Assembly (NCBI RefSeq): GCF_001439845.1
Contig: NZ_JYLO01000002.1
Coordinates: 62,001-126,000, forward strand
DNA: 64,000 nt
From: Pseudomonas lactis
GTDB lineage: Bacteria > Pseudomonadota > Gammaproteobacteria > Pseudomonadales > Pseudomonadaceae
Reading direction: 5' to 3'
Shown: positions 33,580-41,775 of the stretch, one piece after another
How the letters are laid out: every line of letters starts with the position of its first letter
Position numbering within the stretch: the first letter of the stretch is position 1
Made by a program: the position numbers and the translations under genes
The notes under the pieces: generated by a model
What the model was told of the DNA's origin: nothing
Seen by the model: the letters and a program-made list of their open reading frames with translations, nothing else
The model's database searches: none

Positions 33580-33593
33580 GATTGCTCATAAAA

Positions 33594-33932
33594 ATGTACA
33601 TTTCTGATGGGGTGGGCGATCGCCTAAAAGAAGAGCGCGACCGTTTGGGCCTTAGTCAGACTGATTTCGGGGCGTTCGGAGGTGTCAGCCGAGGGACACA
33701 GAAGGCTTACGAACAGGGCGCTAATTCGCCCGATTTGCGATACCTGGCGGCTCTTGAGAGAGCGGGTGTGGACATTCAGTACGTGCTGACAGGCGCGAAG
33801 ACCTTGCTGTCGAAAGATGGGATTGACAGTGCTGAGTCTCGAATTCTAGAAAACTACCGATCCCTATCGGAGGGCGATAAAGCATCCGTCCAGAGGCTGA
33901 CGAGCGCTTTAGCAATCTCTACTACTACTTAA
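33594..33932 (+). CDS. XRE-family prophage repressor
   Basis: A 112-residue regulator with an XRE helix-turn-helix at about residues 10-65 (RLKEERDRLGLSQTDFGAFG, then VSRGTQKAYEQGANSPDLRY). The short C-terminal helical tail has no S24-type autocleavage domain, so it cannot be inactivated by RecA like lambda CI. This makes it comparable to the small C repressor of P2. It diverges from the early operon. A TTG start four codons upstream is possible. Confidence 0.85.
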   Translation: MYISDGVGDRLKEERDRLGLSQTDFGAFGGVSRGTQKAYEQGANSPDLRYLAALERAGVDIQYVLTGAKTLLSKDGIDSAESRILENYRSLSEGDKASVQRLTSALAISTTT

Positions 33933-34147
33933 ACTTTTGTCTCGTTCTAGGTCTGCGGCGGCCAATCGGCCTTAGTTCCTGTGGACTGCACTGACTTATT
34001 TCTCTGCCCAAAGTGTTCGTTGCCTTTTTTGCATGGCGGGGGTGGTGGCACACCAAAACATGCTGAGAATCGCTCGTTCGCCGGGTGTTTTCGACGGCAC
34101 TACCGATAGTGCCGGGCGCCCGTTACGTGTTGTAAAGGGAGTAGAAC
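33933..34147. other. Region between repressor and 53-codon gene
   Basis: No gene is seen. A strong hairpin GGCACTA-CCGA-TAGTGCC (34096-34113) is followed by GGGCGCCCG and then the Shine-Dalgarno site of the next gene. It lacks a U-run, so it is either an mRNA-leader structure or a protein-binding palindrome. Confidence 0.4.
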
Positions 34148-34309
34148 ATGTTGGTGAACAGCGATGCAGAGACCAATCAAACCGCAAGCGGTGAAGAACA
34201 GCGTTTTACACACGCGGAGCTTCACTTGGTGAAGGTGTTCAGGCAGTTGAGCGAGGAACACCGGAACGACGTGCTGCGCTTTATTGATGCACTCTTGAAC
34301 GCTCAGTAG
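34148..34309 (+). CDS. Small phage protein, 53 residues
   Basis: A 54-codon frame with AAAGGGAG 6 nt upstream of its ATG and a terminator 8 nt after its stop. The protein (MLVNSDAETNQTASGEEQRF, then two helices ending DVLRFIDALLNAQ) is acidic at the N terminus and helical at the C terminus. It lies downstream of the repressor on the same strand and may be expressed in the lysogen. Function unknown. Confidence 0.7.
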   Translation: MLVNSDAETNQTASGEEQRFTHAELHLVKVFRQLSEEHRNDVLRFIDALLNAQ

Positions 34310-34316
34310 GAGGGGA

Positions 34317-34338
34317 AGCCCGGTTCGCCGGGCTTTTT
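34317..34338 (+). terminator. Terminator of the rightward repressor/lysogeny unit
   Basis: AGCCCGG-TTCG-CCGGGCT (34317-34334) with a stable UUCG tetraloop, followed by TTTTT. It ends the repressor plus 53-codon transcript. Confidence 0.92.
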
Positions 34339-34464
34339 AAAGAGGCTGATGCTGCCAGTATGAGGCTTGCGCTATTGCCGAATTAGTGATTGCCAAATAG
34401 CCTATGTGCTTTGGCAATACCAAAGATCCGACGGTCTCAAGGAATGATCCATAGAGGGAATGCT

Positions 34465-34923
34465 GTGAAAACTGACGTACTGATGGGCGCCTTCACCGGC
34501 CTGATGCTGTTTGCACTCTCCACAAACGCCCTGGCAGAACCCTGCGACGATGTTCTCGCTGCGCTCCAGCAGGAACGCCACCTTTCCCAGGTCAAGCAAA
34601 CTGAGGGCAAACAAACCACCGAGTATCGTGACGGTCCGAATATCGCGCTGTCGCTCAGTTGTGCCTTGGGTGCTCCCAACGTTGCTGTTACTTGGGATGG
34701 CCCAGCCCCTGATCAAGCGTTTTATGACCTTGTCGGCCGTACTGGCGGCCTGGTATCAAAACGCTCCGCTGCCGAAGTGGTGAAGGCGTCCAAGCAATGC
34801 CGCCAACAGGCACTGAAAGACGATAGCGAGATTGCGACCGTCGAGCAAAAAGGACTGGCCATCGAATGCCAGGCCTTTGCCCGTGACGGTGGTGGCACGA
34901 CCATTACCGTGTTCGCCGAGTAA
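34465..34923 (+). CDS. Secreted moron-type protein
   Basis: A 152-residue exported protein with a signal peptide (MKTDVLMGAFTGLMLFALST, cleaved near NALA-EPCDD) and three further Cys residues in the mature part (C67, C113, C135), which could form disulfides with C28. No family is recognised. It has its own leader behind the repressor terminator, opposes the late operon, and ends 5 bp from the D stop, the typical setting of a lysogenic-conversion gene. The GTG start at 34465 has GAGGGA upstream; ATG 34444 is an alternative. Confidence 0.72.
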   Translation: MKTDVLMGAFTGLMLFALSTNALAEPCDDVLAALQQERHLSQVKQTEGKQTTEYRDGPNIALSLSCALGAPNVAVTWDGPAPDQAFYDLVGRTGGLVSKRSAAEVVKASKQCRQQALKDDSEIATVEQKGLAIECQAFARDGGGTTITVFAE

Positions 34924-34928
34924 CCTTC

Positions 34929-36233
34929 CTACACCTTGGCCCCGCCGTCCGCAGGGCCTCCCGTTTCAGCCTTCGTCGCCTGAAGCCGCTTCCACTCCCG
35001 ATCCACAGCCCGCTTGGCCGTGTTCTTGTTGGCGTACAGCCACAGCAGACGCCGAGGCTTATCCTGGTCCCCGGCCGTCATAGTTTTCTCTTTCCCGGTT
35101 TTGTCATCACGGTAGTAGGCGATGATCCCGGTGTAATCCAGTTTGTTCTCCACCGCCAGGTCATCGACGGTGTCTTCCGGCAACTTGCTTTCCAGCTCCA
35201 GGCTCATGGTGTAGCCGTTGTCCGGGCTGAGGTTGTGTTGCACGTTGCCGCCGTACCAGATGATTTCGTCGATTTCAGCCTTCACGCCTTGCAGCGTGTA
35301 GGTCAGCTCCGGGATCAGATCGGGACGGCCCACCGCCAGGGTGTAGCTGAGGGTCGCGCTGCCACGGCGCAGGCGGTTGAATTCCGCCCGGGCAGCACGA
35401 AGGGCAGACTGCTTGTCGCTGTAGGTGTGGCGCAGGTCTTTGAGGTTTTCGCCGCCGCCGGCAATGGCTTCCTGCTTCTTGGCGCTGTTCACGTCGTAGA
35501 AGTAGGCACGCACACCGTCGTAGCTGTCGCGGTCAGCCAACAGGTAGCGGTGCTGGTCGCCGTCGGCGCGGGTGAGGGTGATGTGGGGCAGGTCCAGGCC
35601 GCTGGCGGTCTTGCCACCACCGGCTGGCATGCACAGCAGGCATCCCGCTTTGACGCTGGCCACCGCGTCGAACTCTTCACCCAGGCGGCTGATCAGGTTG
35701 GCGTCAGATTCGTTCGCCTGATCGAGCTGCAGGATGGGCAGACCGTCGAGCGCACCGGCAATGGTGGCGGTGAGGCCGTTGCCTATTGCGATATCGCCCA
35801 AGACGTCGCCGAGGGTGGTATTGCTCCAGCTGCGCTCGCGTTTGGTTTTGAGGGCCTTGCGTAGATCTGCCGAGCGAGCGCGGATGCTCAGCATATCCGG
35901 CGCACCACTGTGTTCGATCTCGTCGACGGTGTAGGTGCCTTTGTCGACCAAGCCGGTGTCACTCCAGCCCAGCCATAACCGCACCACCGCACCCTTGGGG
36001 GGAATCGACAGCAATCCATCGTGGTCGCTGAGGGTGATGCTGAGCTGATCGGCTTCGATGCCGCGGTTGTCGGTCAGTTCAAGGCTCATCAACCGCGGGC
36101 TGATGAGTTGGGCGATGTCGTTGCCGTCGACGGTCACGCGAAAAGCCGGTACCGGATACGCCGCATCGCGTTTGTAGCGATCGACCGTGTCTTTTAGAAA
36201 CCCGGTCACACGGGAAAGGGCGGCGTCGATCAT
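34929..36233 (-). CDS. D: Phage late control D protein (tail hub)
   Basis: A 434-residue P2 gpD homologue. It forms the hub of the contractile tail at the baseplate, similar to T4 gp27 and VgrG N-terminal domains. Text such as PAFRVTVDGNDIAQLISPRL, VRLWLGWSDTGLVDKGTYTV and LSIRARSADLRKALKTKRER is characteristic. It is the last gene of the FI-D late transcript and overlaps U by 4 nt. Confidence 0.93.
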   Translation of the reverse strand: MIDAALSRVTGFLKDTVDRYKRDAAYPVPAFRVTVDGNDIAQLISPRLMSLELTDNRGIEADQLSITLSDHDGLLSIPPKGAVVRLWLGWSDTGLVDKGTYTVDEIEHSGAPDMLSIRARSADLRKALKTKRERSWSNTTLGDVLGDIAIGNGLTATIAGALDGLPILQLDQANESDANLISRLGEEFDAVASVKAGCLLCMPAGGGKTASGLDLPHITLTRADGDQHRYLLADRDSYDGVRAYFYDVNSAKKQEAIAGGGENLKDLRHTYSDKQSALRAARAEFNRLRRGSATLSYTLAVGRPDLIPELTYTLQGVKAEIDEIIWYGGNVQHNLSPDNGYTMSLELESKLPEDTVDDLAVENKLDYTGIIAYYRDDKTGKEKTMTAGDQDKPRRLLWLYANKNTAKRAVDREWKRLQATKAETGGPADGGAKV

Positions 36234-36670
36234 AGCAACCTGCGCAGGATATTCACGCCGACGGCGGTACCGGCGCCCAGTAGGTCGATCCGGTCATCAT
36301 CGATACGTTTGAGGGACAGGCTGAATTCAATGCGCCGAGGCGTGCCGTCGCTAAAGAAAATAGTCTTGGTTTCGCTCAGACTTTCGATCACCCATAGGCC
36401 GTAAATGCGGCCGCTGCCTTCGACCATAGGCCAGGCCTTGCCGGTGTTAGCCATCAATCGAATGGCGTCCAGGCTGAGGCCGCTGCCCGCCAGCTCAGGC
36501 AGGATCACACCTGGCAGCGTGATGGTGTCGTCGCCACGCCCAAGGAACTGCCGCGCGGGTACGGCACCGATCCGATTGTTGCTGGCGTGACGCCATTCGG
36601 TTTGGCGCTGCAGTTCCTGATAGGCGGCGGTTGAGAGGCTGAACACGAACATGCCGAGGGCGAGCATCAT
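36230..36670 (-). CDS. U: Tail protein GpU
   Basis: A 146-residue P2 gpU homologue, with GMFVFSLSTAAYQELQRQTE at the N terminus and FFSDGTPRRIEFSLSLKRID near the C terminus. GpU is a tail-associated protein needed for completion of the contractile tail, in the order T-U-D as in P2. Confidence 0.92.
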   Translation of the reverse strand: MMLALGMFVFSLSTAAYQELQRQTEWRHASNNRIGAVPARQFLGRGDDTITLPGVILPELAGSGLSLDAIRLMANTGKAWPMVEGSGRIYGLWVIESLSETKTIFFSDGTPRRIEFSLSLKRIDDDRIDLLGAGTAVGVNILRRLL

Positions 36671-36676
36671 GCGGGG

Positions 36677-39415
36677 TTACTCCAGGTCTGACAGTTTGCT
36701 GCGTGTACGGGCGTTTTTTTCGCTCTCAACACGGGCCAGTTCCGCACGCACGGCCCGCGCAATTGCCATGGCATCCATACCCTGACCGGGATGGATGTTG
36801 ATTTCGTACTGATCGTGGCTGTCGTAAGTGGGGCTGCTCATCGCGCTGATGGGCGGGCGGTCATCAATTGCCAGCGCCGTTCCGCTCATCGTGCCCAGGG
36901 TCATTGCGCCGGCGGCAGTGAATTGTTTGCTGAACTTGCTCAGTGCGGTGAGTGGCCCCCCTTCACCGGTTTCGAGCCCCTGTGTCAGTCCCGCCATGGT
37001 GAAGCCGCCCAGCTCCGCAAACACCCGCGATGGGCTGTGTATACCGAGCTTTTCCTTGAACCACCCAATGGTCGAGTCTCCGATCGATACGATGGTGTCT
37101 TTCACCAGGCCCATGCCGGATATCAAGCCGTTCACCAACCCATTGACGATCATGCTGCCGAATTCGGTGAACCGTGACGGCAGCTCAATACCCAGATAGC
37201 TCAGTACCCCGGCGAAGGCTTGGTACACGAGCCCCAACGGACTGAAGTTCACCAGCGTGGCGATGATGCCGCCGATGCCGCCATCGAATCCGGCCTTGAT
37301 CTCCGTCCAGGCGTTGCTGAAATATAGCTTCACTGCGTCCCAGTTCCGGTAGATCAAGTAGGCGCCGCCGGCAATTGCGGCGACAACGGCGGCGATGATC
37401 AGAACGATCGGATTAGCCGCAAGGCCCCACAGGGCAATGCCTACCATCCGAATTGCTGTCAGCAGCGCGCCGCCCATGGTCACGGCCAGCAAGCGAATGC
37501 CCTGCATTAGCATCGGGAACGCGTTTTTGGCGAGGCCAACCAATGTCGGGAACAGCCGCTGGGCGACGGCAACCACCCCGGCGCTCTTGAGGCCGAACAA
37601 GCCCATGCCGTAGCTGACCACGGCAAAGGGGCCGATCAAGCTGGCCAGGGTCAAGGCTAGCGCACCGAAGACACCCGCCAGCACGCCGACCACCATCAGG
37701 GTTTTCGTCATGGCAGCGGCGGCTGCAGGGTTCTCCTTCATCCATGCGGTGACGCCCTTGATCGCTGCGGTGATGCTTTTCAGCGCCTCGACGTAGGTGG
37801 GCAGAATCGCGTCGCTCATTTCCCGGTAGGCATTGGCTTTTTGTGCGAGCAGTTCCAGCTCAGCACCCTGAGCGGTGTTCATGCCTTTGTCGTAGAGCTG
37901 GTCGATGCCGTCGGCACCGGCATTGAGCTTGGCATTTTTGTGGATCTGCTCACGCTGCAAGTACATCTGCGCGAACAGGTTGGAGGCGGTTCGGTTGGAG
38001 AAAATGCTGCCTATGCTATCCAGCACCTGCTTCTTGTCCGTGATGCCTTTGGCGGCCAGCTGCGGCAGCAGGATTTTCTCCATCCACTCGAACTGGTTCT
38101 CGCGAAACAGCTCACTGCCCTTGATCGCACCGACGTCGAGGAAAGCAATTTGCCCAGCCTTGTCATGCTTGACCTTGGCCGGGTCGACCAGGCCCAGTTG
38201 TTCTAGATTGTTCGCCGCACGTTTGGTGGTCTTGCCCTGGTAGATGTTGGAATAGGCGCTCATCATCGCTGTACCCACACGATGGCCACCCATTTCCTGC
38301 ACCAGCGGTTCCATCTGGTAGTAGAACGCTTCGTCCTTGATGCCCTTGGCCGCTACACCGCCGGTCTTGATCACGTTCAGCCATTCATTCGGCCCAACAC
38401 GGCCCCCGGTGGCGGTAAGGATGCGCTGCACGATATCGGCTTGATTGATGAACGCTTCTTTACTGGCCAGGCCACCGCGCAGCTCAATCACCTTGAGCAT
38501 ATCCATGAACTTGCGTTCGTTCTCAGAGCCTTCTTCCTCACCGTACATCGCGTGGTTGGCAAACTTCATTTTCGCCAAGGTGGGAGCAACCATTTCCGCT
38601 TCATGCTCGTCGGCAAACACCGTCATTGCATCCCGAACCAACGTTAGGTTTTCCGTCACGCTGGTGCCGTAGGTTTTCATGCGCTTGGCAAACTCAATCG
38701 CCTTGCCGGTGTCTTCCTTGCCCAGGCCCATGGCGGCAACACGGTTTTCTTCAAGCGCGAACTGTTTACCCTCTTGTAGAGGCGCGTAAAGGCCATGGCC
38801 GATGGCGTATCCCGTGCCCATACCGGCGGCGCCTGCCATAGCAGCGTTGCCGGCGAACTGCTTGCGCCCGCTGTATGTGCTGTCGAGGCGTGCCCGGGTT
38901 TTTGCCGCGCGTTCCTGATTGGCGTTCAGGGCTCGCAGACGGCGCCCCTGCTCTGCAATGCTGTTGTTGGTGGCGCTGATCTGCTCACGTAACTGACGTT
39001 CGTGGGTGCTAAGATTTTTGGTGCCGATGCCTGCATCGGAAAGCTTGGACCGCAGCCCCTGGAGCTGTATGCCTTGCTGTAGGTGTTCTTGTTTTAGGCG
39101 TTGGGCTTCGCGCACAGCTGCGCGAAAGTCCTTGGTCATTGCTCTGGTCGGGGCGCCGGTCGCGGCGAATTGCTGGCTGAGGGCTTTAACTCGTTCACGG
39201 GCGGCGTCCAGGGATTGCTTGGTTTCGTCGGCGGCAGTTTTTTGGGAGCGCCAGGCGCTCACATCTTTCTGCTGGGTGTTGAGTTCTTTCAGGCGGTCAC
39301 GGGCGGCTTTGAGTGCGCGGGCCGTTTCGGTGCTGCCCCCTGTGATTTTCTTCAACGGGCCTGTGGCTTTGTCGATGGCGTCGAGCAACACCCGCAGTTT
39401 TAAATCATTTGCCAT
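36677..39415 (-). CDS. T: Tail tape-measure protein
   Basis: A 912-residue tape measure that sets tail length. The N-terminal 180 residues are coiled coil (LKAARDRLKELNTQQKDVSA and similar). The centre carries hydrophobic segments around 555-600 (VVGVLAGVFGALALTLASLI) and 655-690 (PIVLIIAAVVAAIAGGAYLI) that may span membrane during DNA injection. The C-terminal GLVNGLISGMGLVKDTIVSI plus LGIHSPSRVFAELG is typical of the family. The start overlaps E' by 11 nt. Confidence 0.93.
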   Translation of the reverse strand: MANDLKLRVLLDAIDKATGPLKKITGGSTETARALKAARDRLKELNTQQKDVSAWRSQKTAADETKQSLDAARERVKALSQQFAATGAPTRAMTKDFRAAVREAQRLKQEHLQQGIQLQGLRSKLSDAGIGTKNLSTHERQLREQISATNNSIAEQGRRLRALNANQERAAKTRARLDSTYSGRKQFAGNAAMAGAAGMGTGYAIGHGLYAPLQEGKQFALEENRVAAMGLGKEDTGKAIEFAKRMKTYGTSVTENLTLVRDAMTVFADEHEAEMVAPTLAKMKFANHAMYGEEEGSENERKFMDMLKVIELRGGLASKEAFINQADIVQRILTATGGRVGPNEWLNVIKTGGVAAKGIKDEAFYYQMEPLVQEMGGHRVGTAMMSAYSNIYQGKTTKRAANNLEQLGLVDPAKVKHDKAGQIAFLDVGAIKGSELFRENQFEWMEKILLPQLAAKGITDKKQVLDSIGSIFSNRTASNLFAQMYLQREQIHKNAKLNAGADGIDQLYDKGMNTAQGAELELLAQKANAYREMSDAILPTYVEALKSITAAIKGVTAWMKENPAAAAAMTKTLMVVGVLAGVFGALALTLASLIGPFAVVSYGMGLFGLKSAGVVAVAQRLFPTLVGLAKNAFPMLMQGIRLLAVTMGGALLTAIRMVGIALWGLAANPIVLIIAAVVAAIAGGAYLIYRNWDAVKLYFSNAWTEIKAGFDGGIGGIIATLVNFSPLGLVYQAFAGVLSYLGIELPSRFTEFGSMIVNGLVNGLISGMGLVKDTIVSIGDSTIGWFKEKLGIHSPSRVFAELGGFTMAGLTQGLETGEGGPLTALSKFSKQFTAAGAMTLGTMSGTALAIDDRPPISAMSSPTYDSHDQYEINIHPGQGMDAMAIARAVRAELARVESEKNARTRSKLSDLE

Positions 39416-39524
39416 CGACGCTGCTCCGAATACGCGCCCGTTCGCGCCAGTCCATCAGTTCCTGCAGGCCCAGCTGATCCATGTCAGCCGGCGCCCAGTG
39501 AAAAACCACGGCCAGATCGGCCAT
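39405..39524 (-). CDS. E': GpE' (tail assembly chaperone extension, GpE family)
   Basis: A 39-codon frame, MADLAVVFHWAPADMDQLGL onward, matching the tiny GpE family of P2-like phages. It lies in the -1 frame relative to the upstream E gene, and that frame stays open back to a T TTT TTG slippery site inside E. It is therefore probably made mainly as the C-terminal part of an E-E' fusion of about 154 residues. It lies just before the tape-measure gene, as tail assembly chaperone extensions do. Confidence 0.9.
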   Translation of the reverse strand: MADLAVVFHWAPADMDQLGLQELMDWRERARIRSSVDGK

Positions 39525-39532
39525 AGCGTCTT

Positions 39533-39868
39533 CTACGCAACGAGGGATGCATCCGTCTTCAGTTGCTTCTGCAACAAAAAACCAGACACCTTGTTGCCGA
39601 GGATGAACAGGTCGGCAGGGTCCATGCCGGCAAGCTCGACGGCCGTAAGGGTCGGGGTGCTGATGCGCGGTAGCACCTTGAGGAGGCTGGCAACGTCCAT
39701 GTTCAGCAACTCGGCCAAGCTAACGCCGCGCAGTTCGCCCGAGTTTGGCTTGCGCAGGCTGATGCTGTCGATGGTGGTTGTGCCACGACGGATCGGTGTA
39801 TCGAGGATAACGGTGTTGTCGTCGACCAATGGTTTAACGTCAGTCTGTGCGGTAGCTGCGGTGTCCAT
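39533..39868 (-). CDS. E: Tail assembly chaperone GpE
   Basis: A 111-residue P2 gpE-like tail assembly protein (VILDTPIRRGTTTIDSISLR, then LNMDVASLLKVLPRISTPTL). It ends GFLLQKQLKTDASLVA in the zero frame. Codons 97-98 are TTT TTG, preceded by T, and sit on a predicted programmed -1 frameshift site. The stem GTTGC-AGAA-GCAAC lies immediately downstream. The frameshift product contains E' and is thought to coat the tape measure during tail assembly. Confidence 0.92.
   Translation of the reverse strand: MDTAATAQTDVKPLVDDNTVILDTPIRRGTTTIDSISLRKPNSGELRGVSLAELLNMDVASLLKVLPRISTPTLTAVELAGMDPADLFILGNKVSGFLLQKQLKTDASLVA
39575..39581 (-). promoter_or_regulatory. Programmed -1 frameshift site T TTT TTG
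   Basis: The minus-strand heptamer T TTT TTG is in register with the E frame (codons TTT TTG). It is followed directly by the hairpin GTTGC-AGAA-GCAAC. After slippage the -1 frame continues for 56 codons without a stop to the end of E'. Confidence 0.9.
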
Positions 39869-39916
39869 GAGTAAAGCTCCTAGTGATGGGCAAACGGTTA
39901 TGGTGCGGTGGGGCTA

Positions 39917-40432
39917 TCAAAAGCCGAGGGCGTTACGCTGTTTCTCCAGCATGTCGACACCATCAACCTTCTCGATGAAGTTGAGCAGGTCGACTTCGAT
40001 GATCTCTTCGTTGTCGACGGTCAACTTGTAGTAGGTGCAGGTTGTTTTGATGGTGTGCTCAGTGTCCTCGCCTGGCTTTGCTTCGCCCATTTCAATGGAC
40101 TCATGACGCCCACGGACGACAATTTCTACGGCGCTGACTTCTCCCGTATCGTCCTGCTCAAAGGCACCTGCAAAGCGCAAGGCCACACCGGACGCGTTGG
40201 CCATACCGAACTGTTTCAGGCTGATCAGATCCAGGCCACCTGTCTTCCATTCGAACTGGATACCGTCGTCGGAAAAGCCTAGGTCAGCCTTGACCGGGCC
40301 ATTCATGCCACCGCCGCGATAGGCTTCCATCTTGCGGCCGAGCACGGGCAGGGTGATGGACTTCACCACCCCCCTGTAGATGTTGGCGTCGTTGAACAAC
40401 ATGAGGTTCTTGAGTTTGCGTGGCATAGCCAT
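39917..40432 (-). CDS. FII: Major tail tube protein GpFII
   Basis: A 171-residue P2 FII homologue forming the inner tail tube: MPRKLKNLMLFNDANIYRGV, VLGRKMEAYRGGGMNGPVKA, ending VDMLEKQRNALGF. It follows the sheath gene. Confidence 0.95.
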   Translation of the reverse strand: MAMPRKLKNLMLFNDANIYRGVVKSITLPVLGRKMEAYRGGGMNGPVKADLGFSDDGIQFEWKTGGLDLISLKQFGMANASGVALRFAGAFEQDDTGEVSAVEIVVRGRHESIEMGEAKPGEDTEHTIKTTCTYYKLTVDNEEIIEVDLLNFIEKVDGVDMLEKQRNALGF

Positions 40433-40489
40433 GGCGGTCTTCTCCGGGTATTTGGCAACGGGTCAACTCCCCTCGCGGGGAGCCCCGGT

Positions 40490-41665
40490 TTAGCCGTTGA
40501 TCTGGCTGGCGAACTGCATCAGGTAGCGGTCGGTGATGCGCTGGCGCAGGGTGAGGTCTTCCAGCGGCGGCACAGGCGTGTAGTCGTAATCGATCGTCAG
40601 CTTGCCGGCCTTGAGGGTGTCCTTGTCGTTGATATCTTCCGGGTACCAGGCGCTGCCGCCGATCAGGTAGCCCTGGGCGATCAGCTCGCGAAACTTGGCG
40701 TTGATGCCTTCAAGGATGTCCCGCACCAGGGAGGCGTGCATGGGCTTGTCCACAGCCCACATGTGCGCCTCGGCCATGGTATCGGCGAGGATCTGCGCGG
40801 TACGGGTGTAGTTTTCGAAGGCGAACAGCGGATCGTCGCTGCAGGTACGGCTACCCCAGAAGCGGAAGCCGCCCTCGTTGATCAGGGTCGTGACCTCGTT
40901 GCTATTGAGGTAGTTGGCATCGGTAGCCGGGTTTTGCAGATCCCAGAACACGTCGGCGCTGATACCGGTCACGCCGTTGACGGCAACGTTGGAGAGAGTC
41001 TTGTGCCAGCCGGTTTCCTGATCGATCTTCGCCCGCAGGCCCAGGGCGCGTGCAACTGCCGAGGCGGTAACGGTCTTGCTGGTGACGGTGTCCCAATTGA
41101 GGAAGTCTGGCCAGATCACCATGGCTTCGCGGGCGCCGAAATTTTCGCGGTAAGCGACCACCTCTTCCTTGGTTTTACAGTTCCAGGCGCTGACGTACGC
41201 GAAGGCGCGCAGGTCTTGGGCAACCGACACCAAAGCCGTAGCCACCTGCAAACTGTCGAGGCCTGGTACGCCAAGGATGCGCGGCGTCATGCCCACGCGG
41301 GCCTTGGCGGCGAGCAGAGCTTTCATGCCGGTGTATTTGCCGTCGGCCGTGGTGGTGCCGATCAGGGCGCTGGTGGTGGTCGCTTCGTCAGCGCCTTCCT
41401 TGACCCGCACCACGATGGTGTATGGCTTGGTCTGATCGGCAATTGCCTGCAGGCTGGACGCAAGGGTCCCCTTCACACCGGCTTTGCCGATGGCGGCTTG
41501 AACGCTGGTCAGAAGGACAGGTGTGTCCAGCGGGAACATAAGTGGGTCTGCATCCTCAGCCGTGCATACCAGGCCGATGACTGCGGTGGGGATGGTGCGA
41601 ATGGGGCGGGTGCCGTCGTTGAGTTCGATGACCCGCACGCCGTGGAGATAGTCTGAACCGGCCAT
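40490..41665 (-). CDS. FI: Tail sheath protein GpFI
   Basis: A 391-residue contractile sheath protein: YLHGVRVIELNDGTRPIRTI at the start, AFAYVSAWNCKTKEEVVAYR, the conserved NEGGFRFWGSRTCSDDPLFA and the C-terminal LRQRITDRYLMQFASQING. It is the first gene of the FI-D late transcript, with an Ogr-type box 78-96 bp upstream. Confidence 0.96.
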   Translation of the reverse strand: MAGSDYLHGVRVIELNDGTRPIRTIPTAVIGLVCTAEDADPLMFPLDTPVLLTSVQAAIGKAGVKGTLASSLQAIADQTKPYTIVVRVKEGADEATTTSALIGTTTADGKYTGMKALLAAKARVGMTPRILGVPGLDSLQVATALVSVAQDLRAFAYVSAWNCKTKEEVVAYRENFGAREAMVIWPDFLNWDTVTSKTVTASAVARALGLRAKIDQETGWHKTLSNVAVNGVTGISADVFWDLQNPATDANYLNSNEVTTLINEGGFRFWGSRTCSDDPLFAFENYTRTAQILADTMAEAHMWAVDKPMHASLVRDILEGINAKFRELIAQGYLIGGSAWYPEDINDKDTLKAGKLTIDYDYTPVPPLEDLTLRQRITDRYLMQFASQING

Positions 41666-41742
41666 GGGTGGTTGCCTGCGCTGTGATGGAATGACAGTGC
41701 ACAGGCTGCCGCGCGCGCGCCGGTTGGGCGAGCGCGGGGGCT

Positions 41743-41761
41743 TGTAGGGAGAGGCATTACA
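41743..41761 (-). promoter_or_regulatory. Ogr-type activator box of the FI late promoter
   Basis: TGTAGGGAGAGGCATTACA, an imperfect palindrome of the form TGT-N13-ACA, lies in the G-FI intergenic gap. The same layout and near-identical ends occur at 46825 and 53532, before V and between O and P. P2 late promoters carry comparable TGT/ACA dyads near -55. Confidence 0.7.
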
Positions 41762-41775
41762 GGTTCACGGAGGGG

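Noticed and set aside
39405..39868. Frameshift mutation between E and E'
   Set aside because: The T TTT TTG heptamer with downstream stem shows this is the conserved programmed frameshift of P2-like phages, not a lesion.
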